Shown piece after piece: positions 26,310-35,081 of a stretch of DNA of 64,000 bases. Below the pieces are notes generated by a model, which was not told the origin of the DNA, made no database searches, and saw nothing but the letters and a program-made list of their open reading frames with translations. Made by a program: the position numbers and the translations under genes. The DNA is from JALHOP01 sp964484195. GTDB taxonomy: Bacteria; Myxococcota; XYA12-FULL-58-9; JALHOP01. The number at the start of each line of letters is the position of its first letter. The stretch's first letter is position 1. The stretch lies in assembly GCA_964484195.1 (NCBI GenBank), contig CAZAER010000010.1, forward strand, positions 62,001-126,000. Reading direction: 5' to 3'.

Positions 26310-29300
26310 TCAGGACGCGTGTCCCGGGCTCTTTGCGCGAACCGGCGGTGGTAAGAGGCGATAGAGGATCGGCACGAGCAACAAGGTCAGCAGCGTCGAG
26401 CTGAACAAGCCCCATACGATGACCGTCGCCAGTGGCCGCTGAACGTCCGAGCCGAGATCGTCCGCGAGCGACGCGGGCAAGAGACCCAGAATGGCGACGA
26501 GCGATGCCATGACGATCGGCCGCAGTCTATCGACGGCGCCCCCGACGATGGCCTCGTCGACCGGCATTCCCTGCTCTCTGAGCGCGTTGATCCACTCGAC
26601 CATGACGACACCGTTCATGATGGAAACGCCGAAGAGCGCCGCGAAGCCAACGCCACTCGAGACGTTCATGTGCATGCCGCGCAGAGACAGAGCGATGAGC
26701 CCGCCGACGAAAGCAAACGGGACCGAGAGCAGAACGATGAGGGCGGCGCGGTGCGAGTGCAGCCCGATGAACAAGAGCCCGTATACCAAGAGCACCGTCA
26801 GCGGGATGAGCAAGGCGAAGTGCGAACGCGCCCGCTCGAGGTTCTCGAACATGCCCAGCCAGTTCATCTTGTAGCCGGTCGGGAGCTTCACGCTTTTTGC
26901 AAAGAGATCCTGAGCCTCGCTGACGAAGCCGCCCTGGTCGCGACCGACGATATCGCTGCGAACCGTAACGCGTCGCCGTCCGCCTTCGCGGGCTATGAGG
27001 GTCTGCCCGTCGACGACGCGGATGGTCGAAACTTGCGCGAGGGGAATCGGCACACCGTCGACTCCGGTCACCGGCAACCTGCCGACGGCCGCCGGTGACG
27101 CCAATGCCTGCGCGTTGAAGCGAACGACGACGTCGAAACGACGTTCACCCTCGTAGATGACGCTCACTGGATCGCCACCGAGCGCGGTGTCGATGAGCTG
27201 GGTGACGTCCTCGATGCGAACGTTGTAGCGGGCGCAGCGCGCGCGGTCCGGCGTGATCACGAGCTGCGGCTGTGGTCCCTCCTGCTCGATGTTGACGTCG
27301 ACGGCACCTGGGACCTTGCGCAAAAGCGTAACTGCGTTCGTGGCGAGCTCGCGCAAGACGTCCGCGTCGGTGCCGGTGAACTCCACCGCGAGGTTCGCGG
27401 ACGTGCCGTTGGTATCCTCGGTGACACTGTCGATGATCGGCTGGGTGAAGTTGAAACGGGTGGTCGGAAATTCGTTGCGCAGGCGCTCGCCGATGGCGGC
27501 GACCATGGCCTGCTTGGTGGCGAACTGTGACCAGGCTTCACGCGTCTTCGGACCAATCATGATCTCCATACGTGACGGAGGAAAAGGATCGGTGCCCGCA
27601 TCGTTGCGGCCGGCTTGAACCGAAACGAAGGCGATGTCGGGGAACGAGCGCACCACCTCGCGAATGCGTTTGCCGTAGTCCGAAGTCTGTTCGAGCGCCG
27701 TGCCCTCGGGAAAGTTCGCGCGCACCCAAACGACGCCCTCGTCCATGTAAGGAAGGAACTCGGTACCTAGCCGCGGCACCACCAGGACACCGACCAGCAC
27801 CAAGACGACGATGCTTCCGGCAACCGCGCCCCATGGCCGCGCCATCAGGACGGTGAGCAGTCTAGTGTAGCGCGGTCGCAACCTCGCAAGCAGCGGATGC
27901 TCGAACTCGGCGTGTCCGCTACGGAAGACAATGGTAGCGAGCGCCGGCACCACGAAAAGCGTGAACAAGAGCGCGCCGACGAGCGCGAAGGTCAGCGTCA
28001 GCGCCATCGGCCGGAACAGCAAGCCTTCGATGCGCCGTAGGGTGAGGAGCGGCAGGTAGGCGCCGATGATCATCAACACCGAGAAGAAGATGGGACGCTC
28101 GACCTCGACGCTCGCCGCCGCGACGATAGCGCCCAGGCCGCCTTGCTTGCCGCGCTCCCCTAGGCGCCGCGCGATGTTGTCGATCATGATGACCGCACCG
28201 TCGACGATGATCCCGAAGTCGATGGCGCCCACCGAGAGCAAACCGATGGGGATGCCAGTCGCGTACATGAGACAGAGCGCGAAGAAGAGCGAGAACGGGA
28301 TAGTGAGCGCGACCAGCGCCGCCATCGACGGGCTGCCGAGGAACATCACCAGCACCAACACGACGAGGGTTATGCCGATGCCAACGCTGTGGCTCACGGT
28401 GCGGAGGGTGCCGCTCACCAGGGTGCTGCGATCGTAGAACGGGTCGACGCGCACGCCTTCGGGCAAGACGATGCCGGCGTTGATGTCTTCGATTGCGGCC
28501 TTGACCTGTTTGAGGACCGCCGAAGGGTTCTCGCCGCGCCGCATGAGGACGATGCCTTCGACCGCCGCGTCGCGGTCATCGCGGCTATAGATGCCGCTAG
28601 GTATGCGGCTCTCGAAGCCGACTGTCGCGACATCGCGCACGTACACAGGAGTGCCGCCGACCGTCTTGACGAAGACCGCGCCGAGCTCCTCGAGAGTGCG
28701 AACCGCGCCCTGCCCGCGCACCACGAACGACATACTGCCTTGGCGCACGACGCTGCCACCTGCGGTGGCGTTGTTCGAGACGATGGCGTTGACGATCTCT
28801 GACAGCGACAGGCCGAAGTGGATGAGCTGCGCTGGGTTGAGGCTCACGGTGTATTGCTTCTCGAGCCCTCCGAAGTTCGAAACCTCGGCGACACCTGGGG
28901 TGCGCAACAAACGTGGGATGACCACCCAGTCGTTCAAGGTGCGCAGCTCCATGAGGTCGTGGCTCTCGTCGCTGCGCAGCTCGTAGCGGTAGACCTCACC
29001 GTAGGCGGTCGCGAGGGGGCCGAGCTCGGGACGCGCGTCCTCGGGGAGGTCGAGGCCAGCGAGCTTTTCGAGAATGCGCTGCCGCGCCCAGTAGCTCTCC
29101 ACGCCCTCTGCGAACGAAAGCTGGACGATCGACAGACCGAAGATGGTTCGCGAACGGATGACCTCGAGGCGCGGGACGTTGCCCATCGCGAGCTCGACCG
29201 GAACCGTCACCTGGCGCTCGACCTCTTCGGGGGCGCGGCCGGGGAAGCTGGTAATGACCTGCACCATCTGGCCCGAGATGTCCGGATACGCTTCGATCTG

Positions 29301-29402
29301 CTCGTGCAGGTATGACCAAACGCCGCCGACACAAACCAGCGCAGCGACGGCGATGACGAAGACGCGATGGACAATCGCTGCCGCCATCAGGCGCGCGATC
29401 AT
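26310..29402 (-). CDS. RND efflux pump, CusA/CzcA heavy-metal type
   Basis: 1030 residues, full-length RND transporter with twelve membrane helices and two periplasmic domains. EQIEAYPDISGQMVQVITSFPGRAPEEVE at the N-terminus is typical of the heavy-metal (HME) branch. The proton-relay helix is GAIDFGIIVDGAVIMIDNIARRLGER, where acids of the DFGxxVDG motif take the place of the DD pair of drug pumps. The methionine metal ladder of CusA cannot be judged by eye. It overlaps the adaptor gene by four bases. The substrate is probably a divalent or monovalent metal ion, but some members carry other cations or organic molecules. Confidence 0.9.
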   Translation of the reverse strand: MIARLMAAAIVHRVFVIAVAALVCVGGVWSYLHEQIEAYPDISGQMVQVITSFPGRAPEEVERQVTVPVELAMGNVPRLEVIRSRTIFGLSIVQLSFAEGVESYWARQRILEKLAGLDLPEDARPELGPLATAYGEVYRYELRSDESHDLMELRTLNDWVVIPRLLRTPGVAEVSNFGGLEKQYTVSLNPAQLIHFGLSLSEIVNAIVSNNATAGGSVVRQGSMSFVVRGQGAVRTLEELGAVFVKTVGGTPVYVRDVATVGFESRIPSGIYSRDDRDAAVEGIVLMRRGENPSAVLKQVKAAIEDINAGIVLPEGVRVDPFYDRSTLVSGTLRTVSHSVGIGITLVVLVLVMFLGSPSMAALVALTIPFSLFFALCLMYATGIPIGLLSVGAIDFGIIVDGAVIMIDNIARRLGERGKQGGLGAIVAAASVEVERPIFFSVLMIIGAYLPLLTLRRIEGLLFRPMALTLTFALVGALLFTLFVVPALATIVFRSGHAEFEHPLLARLRPRYTRLLTVLMARPWGAVAGSIVVLVLVGVLVVPRLGTEFLPYMDEGVVWVRANFPEGTALEQTSDYGKRIREVVRSFPDIAFVSVQAGRNDAGTDPFPPSRMEIMIGPKTREAWSQFATKQAMVAAIGERLRNEFPTTRFNFTQPIIDSVTEDTNGTSANLAVEFTGTDADVLRELATNAVTLLRKVPGAVDVNIEQEGPQPQLVITPDRARCARYNVRIEDVTQLIDTALGGDPVSVIYEGERRFDVVVRFNAQALASPAAVGRLPVTGVDGVPIPLAQVSTIRVVDGQTLIAREGGRRRVTVRSDIVGRDQGGFVSEAQDLFAKSVKLPTGYKMNWLGMFENLERARSHFALLIPLTVLLVYGLLFIGLHSHRAALIVLLSVPFAFVGGLIALSLRGMHMNVSSGVGFAALFGVSIMNGVVMVEWINALREQGMPVDEAIVGGAVDRLRPIVMASLVAILGLLPASLADDLGSDVQRPLATVIVWGLFSSTLLTLLLVPILYRLLPPPVRAKSPGHAS

Positions 29403-30541
29403 GGGGCGGCGCTACCGGCGAGAGCGGCTACGGCATGGCGCTTCAGCAGGACGGCGCCGCTACCCACGACCTCGCCACCCGCGGCGAGACCGTCGAGCAC
29501 CTCGATCTGCCCGCCATGGGGCTCGCCGACGTGCACCTGGGTCACGGTCCACGCTCCGCTATCGCGACGAGCGATCACGTAGTCGCGGTCGGCGATGTGG
29601 ATAACGGCGTCGGCGGGGACCAGGATGGCGTCGCGTTCGTTCGTGCCCAACGCCACCTCGCCGAACATGCCGGGTCGCAAGCGCGCCTCGGTGTCGGTGA
29701 GGGCGACCAGGACTGCGAGTGTACGGCGCTCGGCCGAAACCACCGGTGCGAGGCGAGTGACCTCGCCGTCGAACTCGATGTCCGGAACGCCGTAAAACCG
29801 GGCGGCACACGCCTCGTGCTCGTGCACCGCGTTCATGCGAGCCTCGGGGACCTCGGCGGCGAGGATGGCGGTGCCTTCGCTCGCCACGTTCAACACCTCG
29901 GGCTGCAAACCAGCCTGCACCAGCTGTTGCTGCGCCGCCTCGCGGGCACGCTGCGCCACCGACACGTTGCTGGTCGCCTCGAACGCCGCCCGCTCGCCCT
30001 CGAGCTTGGTTTGCGCGGCTTGCGCTTCGGCATTGACGAGCTCGCGGGTCGCCTCGGTCCCGGTCTCGACCAGGCGTTGGACGCGCGCGCGAAACTCCTC
30101 GGCGCGCTTGGTTTGGAGGGCCGTCAGGTTGAGAACGTTGCTGCGCTGCCGCTCGGCGAGGTTGGCCTCCGCGTCGGCCTTGAGATAGTCGGCGTAGGCG
30201 CTAGCGATCTCGGCGCTGGCGAACTGCCATGCGTCTTTGCCGCGGCTCGTACCCCGGCGCGCGAGAATGTTGCCGGTGACCGTAAGGCGCGGGTAGCTGA
30301 CCCGTTGGGGCTCACAGCGCTGGTACTCGAGCTTACCGGCGATGGAGCTGCCGCGCTCGATGATGAGCTGACCGCGCTCGCCTACCCGCACCGCATCGAC
30401 CGCCGCCGGCGTTTTGCTGCTGGCGTCGTCGGGACGCGATAGCCGTCGCGGCAGCAGGACGACGATGACGATGAGCCCCACCGCAATGGTCGCGAGCCAT
30501 GCGAGCCGACGCCGACCACGTTCGCTCGCGAATCCGCTCAT
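29399..30541 (-). CDS. RND efflux periplasmic adaptor (membrane fusion protein)
   Basis: 380 residues. One N-terminal membrane helix (LAWLATIAVGLIVIVVLLP, about residues 13-31) anchors it. A beta-barrel/lipoyl part surrounds a helical hairpin from about residue 110 to 215 (ASAYADYLKADAEANLAERQ and ELVNAEAQAAQTKLEGERAAFE). The C-terminal barrel has RPGMFGEVALG and VPADAVIHIADRDYVIARR, typical of CusB/CzcB adaptors. It joins the pump to the outer-membrane channel. Overlaps of four bases on both sides show tight coupling with the TolC and pump genes. Confidence 0.9.
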   Translation of the reverse strand: MSGFASERGRRRLAWLATIAVGLIVIVVLLPRRLSRPDDASSKTPAAVDAVRVGERGQLIIERGSSIAGKLEYQRCEPQRVSYPRLTVTGNILARRGTSRGKDAWQFASAEIASAYADYLKADAEANLAERQRSNVLNLTALQTKRAEEFRARVQRLVETGTEATRELVNAEAQAAQTKLEGERAAFEATSNVSVAQRAREAAQQQLVQAGLQPEVLNVASEGTAILAAEVPEARMNAVHEHEACAARFYGVPDIEFDGEVTRLAPVVSAERRTLAVLVALTDTEARLRPGMFGEVALGTNERDAILVPADAVIHIADRDYVIARRDSGAWTVTQVHVGEPHGGQIEVLDGLAAGGEVVGSGAVLLKRHAVAALAGSAAP

Positions 30542-31911
30542 GGTGTTGTCGTCGCTTTCGCCAGGGAGTCGTCACCCATCGCCGCGTCGAAGGCAACGCG
30601 AGCGTGCCAGTAGCGCGAGAGGATTGCGAGGCGTCCGCGAATCGCGTCCTGGTAAGCGCGCTGCGCATCGAGCAGCTCGAGGAGAGTGCTGCCGCCCTCG
30701 CGATAGCTCCGCTGGATGCGATCGCGGACATCGCGTGCAGTGTCGACGCTTTCGCGGCTATCGATGTGCAGGGAGTCGCCCGCTTGTGCGTACTCGACGA
30801 GGATCTGCTCGAGCTCGGCCTCGGCGGCGACGAGCAACGCATCGAGGGAGTGGCGAGCCTCGCGTAACTTGGATTCGGCGCTCGCGATAGCGCCCTGGTT
30901 GCGGTCGAAGGTCGGCAGCGAGACCGCAAGCCCCCCGCCGAACGACTTGGCGTCTGTCTGCCCGAGCGGATGCTGGTACTGATAGGTAGCCCCGAGCTGA
31001 ACCGCGAGCGTCGGCAAGCCTTGGCGCCGCGCCGCCACGAGCGAAGCCTCGGCGCGCTCGACTTCGCGCCGCGCCGCTTCGAGATCGGGCCGACGAGCCG
31101 CGGCGCTCGCCATGGCGTCGGCGCGTGTCGGTAGGCTGGCGAGCTGGTCGGCGGTTTCGAGGTCACCGCGAACGTCGAACGCGGGATCCTGCTGGGTCCT
31201 ACCCATCATGGCCTGGAGCTCGGCGCGTGCTTGCGCGAGAGCGACGAACGCCTCGCGCGTTTCGCGGCGGGCGACACGTGTGTTCAGGCGAGCGCGGTCC
31301 AGATCGATGATGGCGGTGTCACCGCTGCTCACGCGTCCGGCGATGAGATGCTCGACCCGCTCGAGTTGCTCAACGGCTTCGCTCGTGACCTTGACCTGCT
31401 CCTTGGCAACCAGCAGGTCATAGAACGCATTCGCGGTTTGAGCTGCGCGATTCCGGCGAGCCTCGGCGTAGTCGGCTCGCGCCACGTCGACCCCACGCTT
31501 GGCCGCGTCGGTCGCCGCTGAACGCTTTCCGAAGACCAGGGGGTCGACCTGCTGCTGTAGCAAGGCGTCGTACTGCGTTGGTCCGCCAGGGCGTGCAGGC
31601 GCGAAACGCTGGCCCGGCAGAGGCTGGAGCGAGGTCGACAGGGAGAGCACCGGGTTCGGGATGAGACTCGCCGTCGTCACGTCGCTGGATGCTTGCTGAA
31701 CGCGCTCCGAGGCGGCAGCGATGGCCGGCGACAAATCCAGCGCCTCGTGAAGAGCCGTCGCCAGATCGACGACGCTCGGCCGCGCCTCGGTGCTCACGGT
31801 CCTGTTCGCGGGTTGGTCGTCGAAGCTCGCCACCGGCCGAGCCACGTACTCGCTCTCGGCGCAGGCCAAGCAGCCGACGACCAGGAGTGCGGCTCCGCGA
31901 ACGCAGCGCAT
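30538..31911 (-). CDS. TolC/CusC-type outer-membrane efflux lipoprotein
   Basis: 457 residues. The N-terminus MRCVRGAALLVVGCLAC has two possible lipobox cysteines (VVGC or CLAC). Two OEP repeats follow: DLATALHEALDLSPAIAAASERVQQASSDVTTASLIPNPVLSLS is the first, and AASAAARRPDLEAARREVERAEASLVAARRQGLPTLAVQLG the second. Both have the long coiled-coil pattern of TolC family channels. It is the first of the three pump genes and starts three bases after the stop of the aminotransferase-like gene, so all are probably in one message. Confidence 0.9.
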   Translation of the reverse strand: MRCVRGAALLVVGCLACAESEYVARPVASFDDQPANRTVSTEARPSVVDLATALHEALDLSPAIAAASERVQQASSDVTTASLIPNPVLSLSTSLQPLPGQRFAPARPGGPTQYDALLQQQVDPLVFGKRSAATDAAKRGVDVARADYAEARRNRAAQTANAFYDLLVAKEQVKVTSEAVEQLERVEHLIAGRVSSGDTAIIDLDRARLNTRVARRETREAFVALAQARAELQAMMGRTQQDPAFDVRGDLETADQLASLPTRADAMASAAARRPDLEAARREVERAEASLVAARRQGLPTLAVQLGATYQYQHPLGQTDAKSFGGGLAVSLPTFDRNQGAIASAESKLREARHSLDALLVAAEAELEQILVEYAQAGDSLHIDSRESVDTARDVRDRIQRSYREGGSTLLELLDAQRAYQDAIRGRLAILSRYWHARVAFDAAMGDDSLAKATTTP

Positions 31912-31914
31912 GGC

Positions 31915-33249
31915 CTAAGCGCCGACCACGTTGCGCAAAGCCTCGACCGCTTTCGCGACCTCCGCCGGAGTGTTGAAGATGCCGGCCGAGAGTCGCGGGT
32001 ACGACGGGCGATACGGGCTGTGGCTCGCGATCACGCGCTTGGCCTTCAGGCCTTCGACGATCTCGTCGGTGCTTCGGCCCTTGATGACGAACGAGCAGAT
32101 GCCCGCCGAGAGCTGCGGGTCGCGTGGCGTGAGCAGCGTGAGGCCGGGGATCTTCACCAACCCGTCCTTGATCTGACCATTGAGCTCGCTGACGCGCGCA
32201 GCGATGCGGTCGCGGCCGAGCTCACGGTGCAGCCGAAACGCGGCGCCGAGCGCCCATTGGTGCTCGTAGGCGAGGAAGCCACCGGGGCTCATGCGGGCTG
32301 CGGTCGCCGGCGTCTTGGGCTCGCGATTCTCCGCCCATGCCATGAACTGCTCCGGGTCGCCGAAGCAGGGAATCGACGGCGTCATGCGGGCCCAGACCTC
32401 GGGCTTGGCCCAGACGATGCCGGTGCCGCGCGGCCCGAACATCCACTTGTGAGTGCCAGCGACGAAGATATCGGCACCCATCTCGGCGACCGTGGCGTCG
32501 CTGCAGCCGAGGCCATGCACGCCGTCCACGAGGAGCAAGACGCGCTCTTCGGGCACGCGTTTGGCGTTGATGTCCGCTATCGCGGCAGCGATCTGCTTGA
32601 TCGGCAGCTTGACGCCGGTCTGCGAGCTCACCCAAGTGATCCCGAGGACGCGCGTCGCCGGTTTCACCTCCCGCCGCACGCGCTCGACGATCCCATTCAC
32701 CGTCGCCTTCGCCGAGTCGTCATAAAGGGCGACCTTGCGCACCGACGCGCCATTGCGCTTCACCGCGAGGTTGATGGCGGTGTGGTGCACGTAATGGTCG
32801 TGCATGGTGGTGAGGATCTCGTCGCCTCCCTTCAGAGGCAGTCCGCTATAGACGAGGGCGAGACCGCTCGTGGTGTTCGAGACCAGCGCCACGTCGTCGG
32901 CCTTGCCACCGAGATAAGCGGCGATGTCATCGCGCACGCGGTCCTGCACGCTCTTGCCCTCGCGCGCGAAGAGCCCCTCCTCGACCGTGGTGAAGGGGTT
33001 CTCGTCGATGGCCTTGCGATAGGCGTCGATGGCGTCGCGCACCGGCGTCGGGTGTGAGGCGATGAAGAACCCCGAGAAGTGCATCCAGTCGGGCGACATG
33101 TTGAAGAGCTTGCGCACCGCGTCCCAGGTCTCGGCTTTGGGGGTGGGCTTGGTGGCGCTCTCCAGCGCCGCCAGCAAGGTCCTCGGAGCAAGAGCGATTC
33201 CTACCGCCGCGCTCTGTGCGAGCACGAATCCACGTCGTGTGATGTCCAT
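31915..33249 (-). CDS. Tat-exported class V aminotransferase-fold PLP enzyme
   Basis: 444 residues from the ATG at 33249, chosen because GGGAGAG lies just upstream and it gives a twin-arginine signal, MDITRRGFVLAQSAAVGIAL. The rest is a class V aminotransferase fold like isopenicillin N epimerase or cysteine desulfurase: EEGLFAREGKSVQDRVRDDIA, ALVSNTTSGLALVYSG, LLVDGVHGLG and the PLP lysine in IFVAGTHKWMFGPRGTG. No conserved catalytic cysteine loop of IscS/SufS type is evident, so epimerase or lyase chemistry is as likely as desulfuration. Export by Tat agrees with a folded protein carrying a cofactor. It lies 8 bases after the caspase-like gene and 3 before the TolC gene. Confidence 0.85.
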   Translation of the reverse strand: MDITRRGFVLAQSAAVGIALAPRTLLAALESATKPTPKAETWDAVRKLFNMSPDWMHFSGFFIASHPTPVRDAIDAYRKAIDENPFTTVEEGLFAREGKSVQDRVRDDIAAYLGGKADDVALVSNTTSGLALVYSGLPLKGGDEILTTMHDHYVHHTAINLAVKRNGASVRKVALYDDSAKATVNGIVERVRREVKPATRVLGITWVSSQTGVKLPIKQIAAAIADINAKRVPEERVLLLVDGVHGLGCSDATVAEMGADIFVAGTHKWMFGPRGTGIVWAKPEVWARMTPSIPCFGDPEQFMAWAENREPKTPATAARMSPGGFLAYEHQWALGAAFRLHRELGRDRIAARVSELNGQIKDGLVKIPGLTLLTPRDPQLSAGICSFVIKGRSTDEIVEGLKAKRVIASHSPYRPSYPRLSAGIFNTPAEVAKAVEALRNVVGA

Positions 33250-33257
33250 GACTCTCC

Positions 33258-33974
33258 CTAACGCCCGGTCGTGAGCAGCCGTCTGGCCGCCTTCACACCA
33301 CACTTCTGGTACTGATGGTAGGCGTCGGCGGCGCGGTCGCGGATTTGCGTTGCCGATTCGTTGGCAATCCAGCCATCGAGGGCTGCCGCCAAGGTGTAGG
33401 CCTCCGGCGCCATCAAGCCCGTCGTCCACAATAGCGGACGAGCGCCTGTCGCGGCCAGCGGCTTGTCGAAGTATGACTTGCTGATACACGCGAGAATGAT
33501 GGCGTCGCGCGTCTTGTCGTCGGCCTTCGTGGGAAGCTGGTCGAGCGAGAAGTCCATGAGGCCGTCGTGGCCCACGTAGACCGCGAGCTCGCCTTCGCCC
33601 CCAGCAGCCTCCGTGAGAAACGCCTCGATGGCCTTCTTGATGGCGGCGCCGCGATAGGCGTCGGCGGTGAGCCGCGTCTTGCTGGCGCGATGCTCGAAAA
33701 CCGCGCGTTCGAGGACATCGGGCGGCAAGGCGCCTTCGCTGGGCACGAGGGCCCAGTCGGAGTGGCGCTTGAAGAACGTCTTCACGCCGTAGGCGGCGCC
33801 CCAGTAGAGGTTGTTCCCTGGGTCCTCACCGTTCCCGAGCTTTGCGGGCACCGGCACGATGCCCTGATTCACGTTGTCGGCGAGGGCCACGAACACGTGA
33901 ATCCGCTTCGCCCCCTCTGCTCGGGCGACGAGGGGAAGAGCCAACGCCGCGATGAGCCAAGGGAAACGAAGCAC
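33258..33974 (-). CDS. Exported protein with possible caspase-like His/Cys motif
   Basis: 238 residues if read from the GTG at 33974; the frame stays open upstream but the signal-like segment LRFPWLIAALALPLVARA begins here and the divergent hydrolase gene starts 60 bases away. The mature part opens IHVFVALADNVNQGIVPVP. Then ELAVYVGHDGLMDFSLDQ is followed about 25 residues later by AIILACISKSYF. A hydrophobic strand ending in G-H, then a strand ending in A-C-x-S, is the order of catalytic His and Cys in the caspase/clostripain fold. This is an inference from pattern only. The gene heads the run leading to the aminotransferase and efflux genes. No close family function is known to me. Confidence 0.6.
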   Translation of the reverse strand: MLRFPWLIAALALPLVARAEGAKRIHVFVALADNVNQGIVPVPAKLGNGEDPGNNLYWGAAYGVKTFFKRHSDWALVPSEGALPPDVLERAVFEHRASKTRLTADAYRGAAIKKAIEAFLTEAAGGEGELAVYVGHDGLMDFSLDQLPTKADDKTRDAIILACISKSYFDKPLAATGARPLLWTTGLMAPEAYTLAAALDGWIANESATQIRDRAADAYHQYQKCGVKAARRLLTTGR

Positions 33975-34034
33975 TTTTGGGTTGTGCCATGCCGAAGGCG
34001 CACCCGCTTCCCCGCGACGCCGATAACGGAGGCC

Positions 34035-35081
34035 GTGAGCGACAGCATCCCGAGCGCGAAAAAGCCAACGTCCAGCTTGCACGTAACCGCTGGCGAAAGC
34101 CCCCGCACGGCTGCGACACCGCTGGCCTCCCCCGCCATCCCCCTGATGCGAAGCGCTTCGCCGCTGCTGCTTGCCCCCCGCAACAGTGACTTGTCGATCC
34201 GTCTGAGCCGCGGCCTCCCTTGGCGCGGCGCCGGTTGCGCCGAGCAGATCGGCTGGCTTGCACGCGAAGCCCCACCCGGGAGCGACGTCAGTCTGCGCTT
34301 CGAAGAGCTCAACAAGAGAGCTTTCAGGGGTGGCAACGTCCTGCCTGCCAACGCCAACGACTTCGTCTACCTGTGCATCGGCGGCATCTTCAGCGACCGC
34401 ATTCCGAAGGCGCTCTACCTCAAAGAGAACATGGACGCGCTCATCGCGGACAAGCTCGACGTGCGCCGCATCCTCATCGACAGCCTCGTCGGGGTCGAGA
34501 CCAACGCCAAGGTGGTTCGCGAGGCAATCCTCGAGGCAGCGAGCACGGGCAAGAAGGTCGTCATCATCGGCCACAGCAAAGGTGGCCTCGACGCCGCCGC
34601 CGCTCTCGCCATCTATCCCGAGCTGGCCGCGATGACGAAGGCGCTCATCACCATGCAGTCACCCTACGCCGGCTCACCGGTGGCCCAGGACATCGCCGAC
34701 GATCCGCTGCAAAAAGTCGTCGCCAACTATCTGCTGCAGCGCATCGGCGGGAATCCGGACATGGCGCGCGACCTCACCTATTCGCAGCGCCAGGCGTTTC
34801 TCGCCAAGTATCCCCTTCCGAAGGGCATCAACGTCGTCTCCCTCGCGACGACCGACCGCGACTTGCTCTCGTACAACCGCCCGTCCAACGACTACGTGCT
34901 GCTCCGCTATCACAGACGTTCGGACGGCCTGACGCTACCGGTCGACTGCGTACTGCCAGACAGCCGCTACGTGCTGGTTCACGGCCTCGACCACTTGAGC
35001 ACGACCTGCCCGTCCATACAGCGCTGGAAGTACACCCCGGCGAGCATCACCCGCGCTCTGATCACCATCGCTCTCACCTAG
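34035..35081 (+). CDS. Lipase-like alpha/beta hydrolase
   Basis: 348 residues from the GTG at 34035, which has GGAGG just before it, though only two bases away; an ATG at 34146 is an alternative (311 residues). The N-terminal 60 residues are polar, Pro/Ser/Ala-rich and without a signal peptide. The catalytic core follows: FVYLCIGGIFSDRIPKALYL as the first strand and VVIIGHSKGGLDAAAALAIYP with the nucleophile S181 in the lipase-type GHSKGG elbow. A likely acid is in VVSLATTDRDLL and the histidine is in YVLVHGLDHLSTTCPS. It probably hydrolyses an ester. It is divergent from the caspase-like gene and shares its TAG stop bases with the convergent vWA lipoprotein. Confidence 0.75.
   Translation: MSDSIPSAKKPTSSLHVTAGESPRTAATPLASPAIPLMRSASPLLLAPRNSDLSIRLSRGLPWRGAGCAEQIGWLAREAPPGSDVSLRFEELNKRAFRGGNVLPANANDFVYLCIGGIFSDRIPKALYLKENMDALIADKLDVRRILIDSLVGVETNAKVVREAILEAASTGKKVVIIGHSKGGLDAAAALAIYPELAAMTKALITMQSPYAGSPVAQDIADDPLQKVVANYLLQRIGGNPDMARDLTYSQRQAFLAKYPLPKGINVVSLATTDRDLLSYNRPSNDYVLLRYHRRSDGLTLPVDCVLPDSRYVLVHGLDHLSTTCPSIQRWKYTPASITRALITIALT

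Noticed and set aside
33975..34574. N-terminal 200 residues of the longest minus-strand frame upstream of the caspase-like protein
   Set aside because: They would overlap the start of the divergent lipase gene and precede an internal signal-peptide-like segment, so they are not part of the protein.
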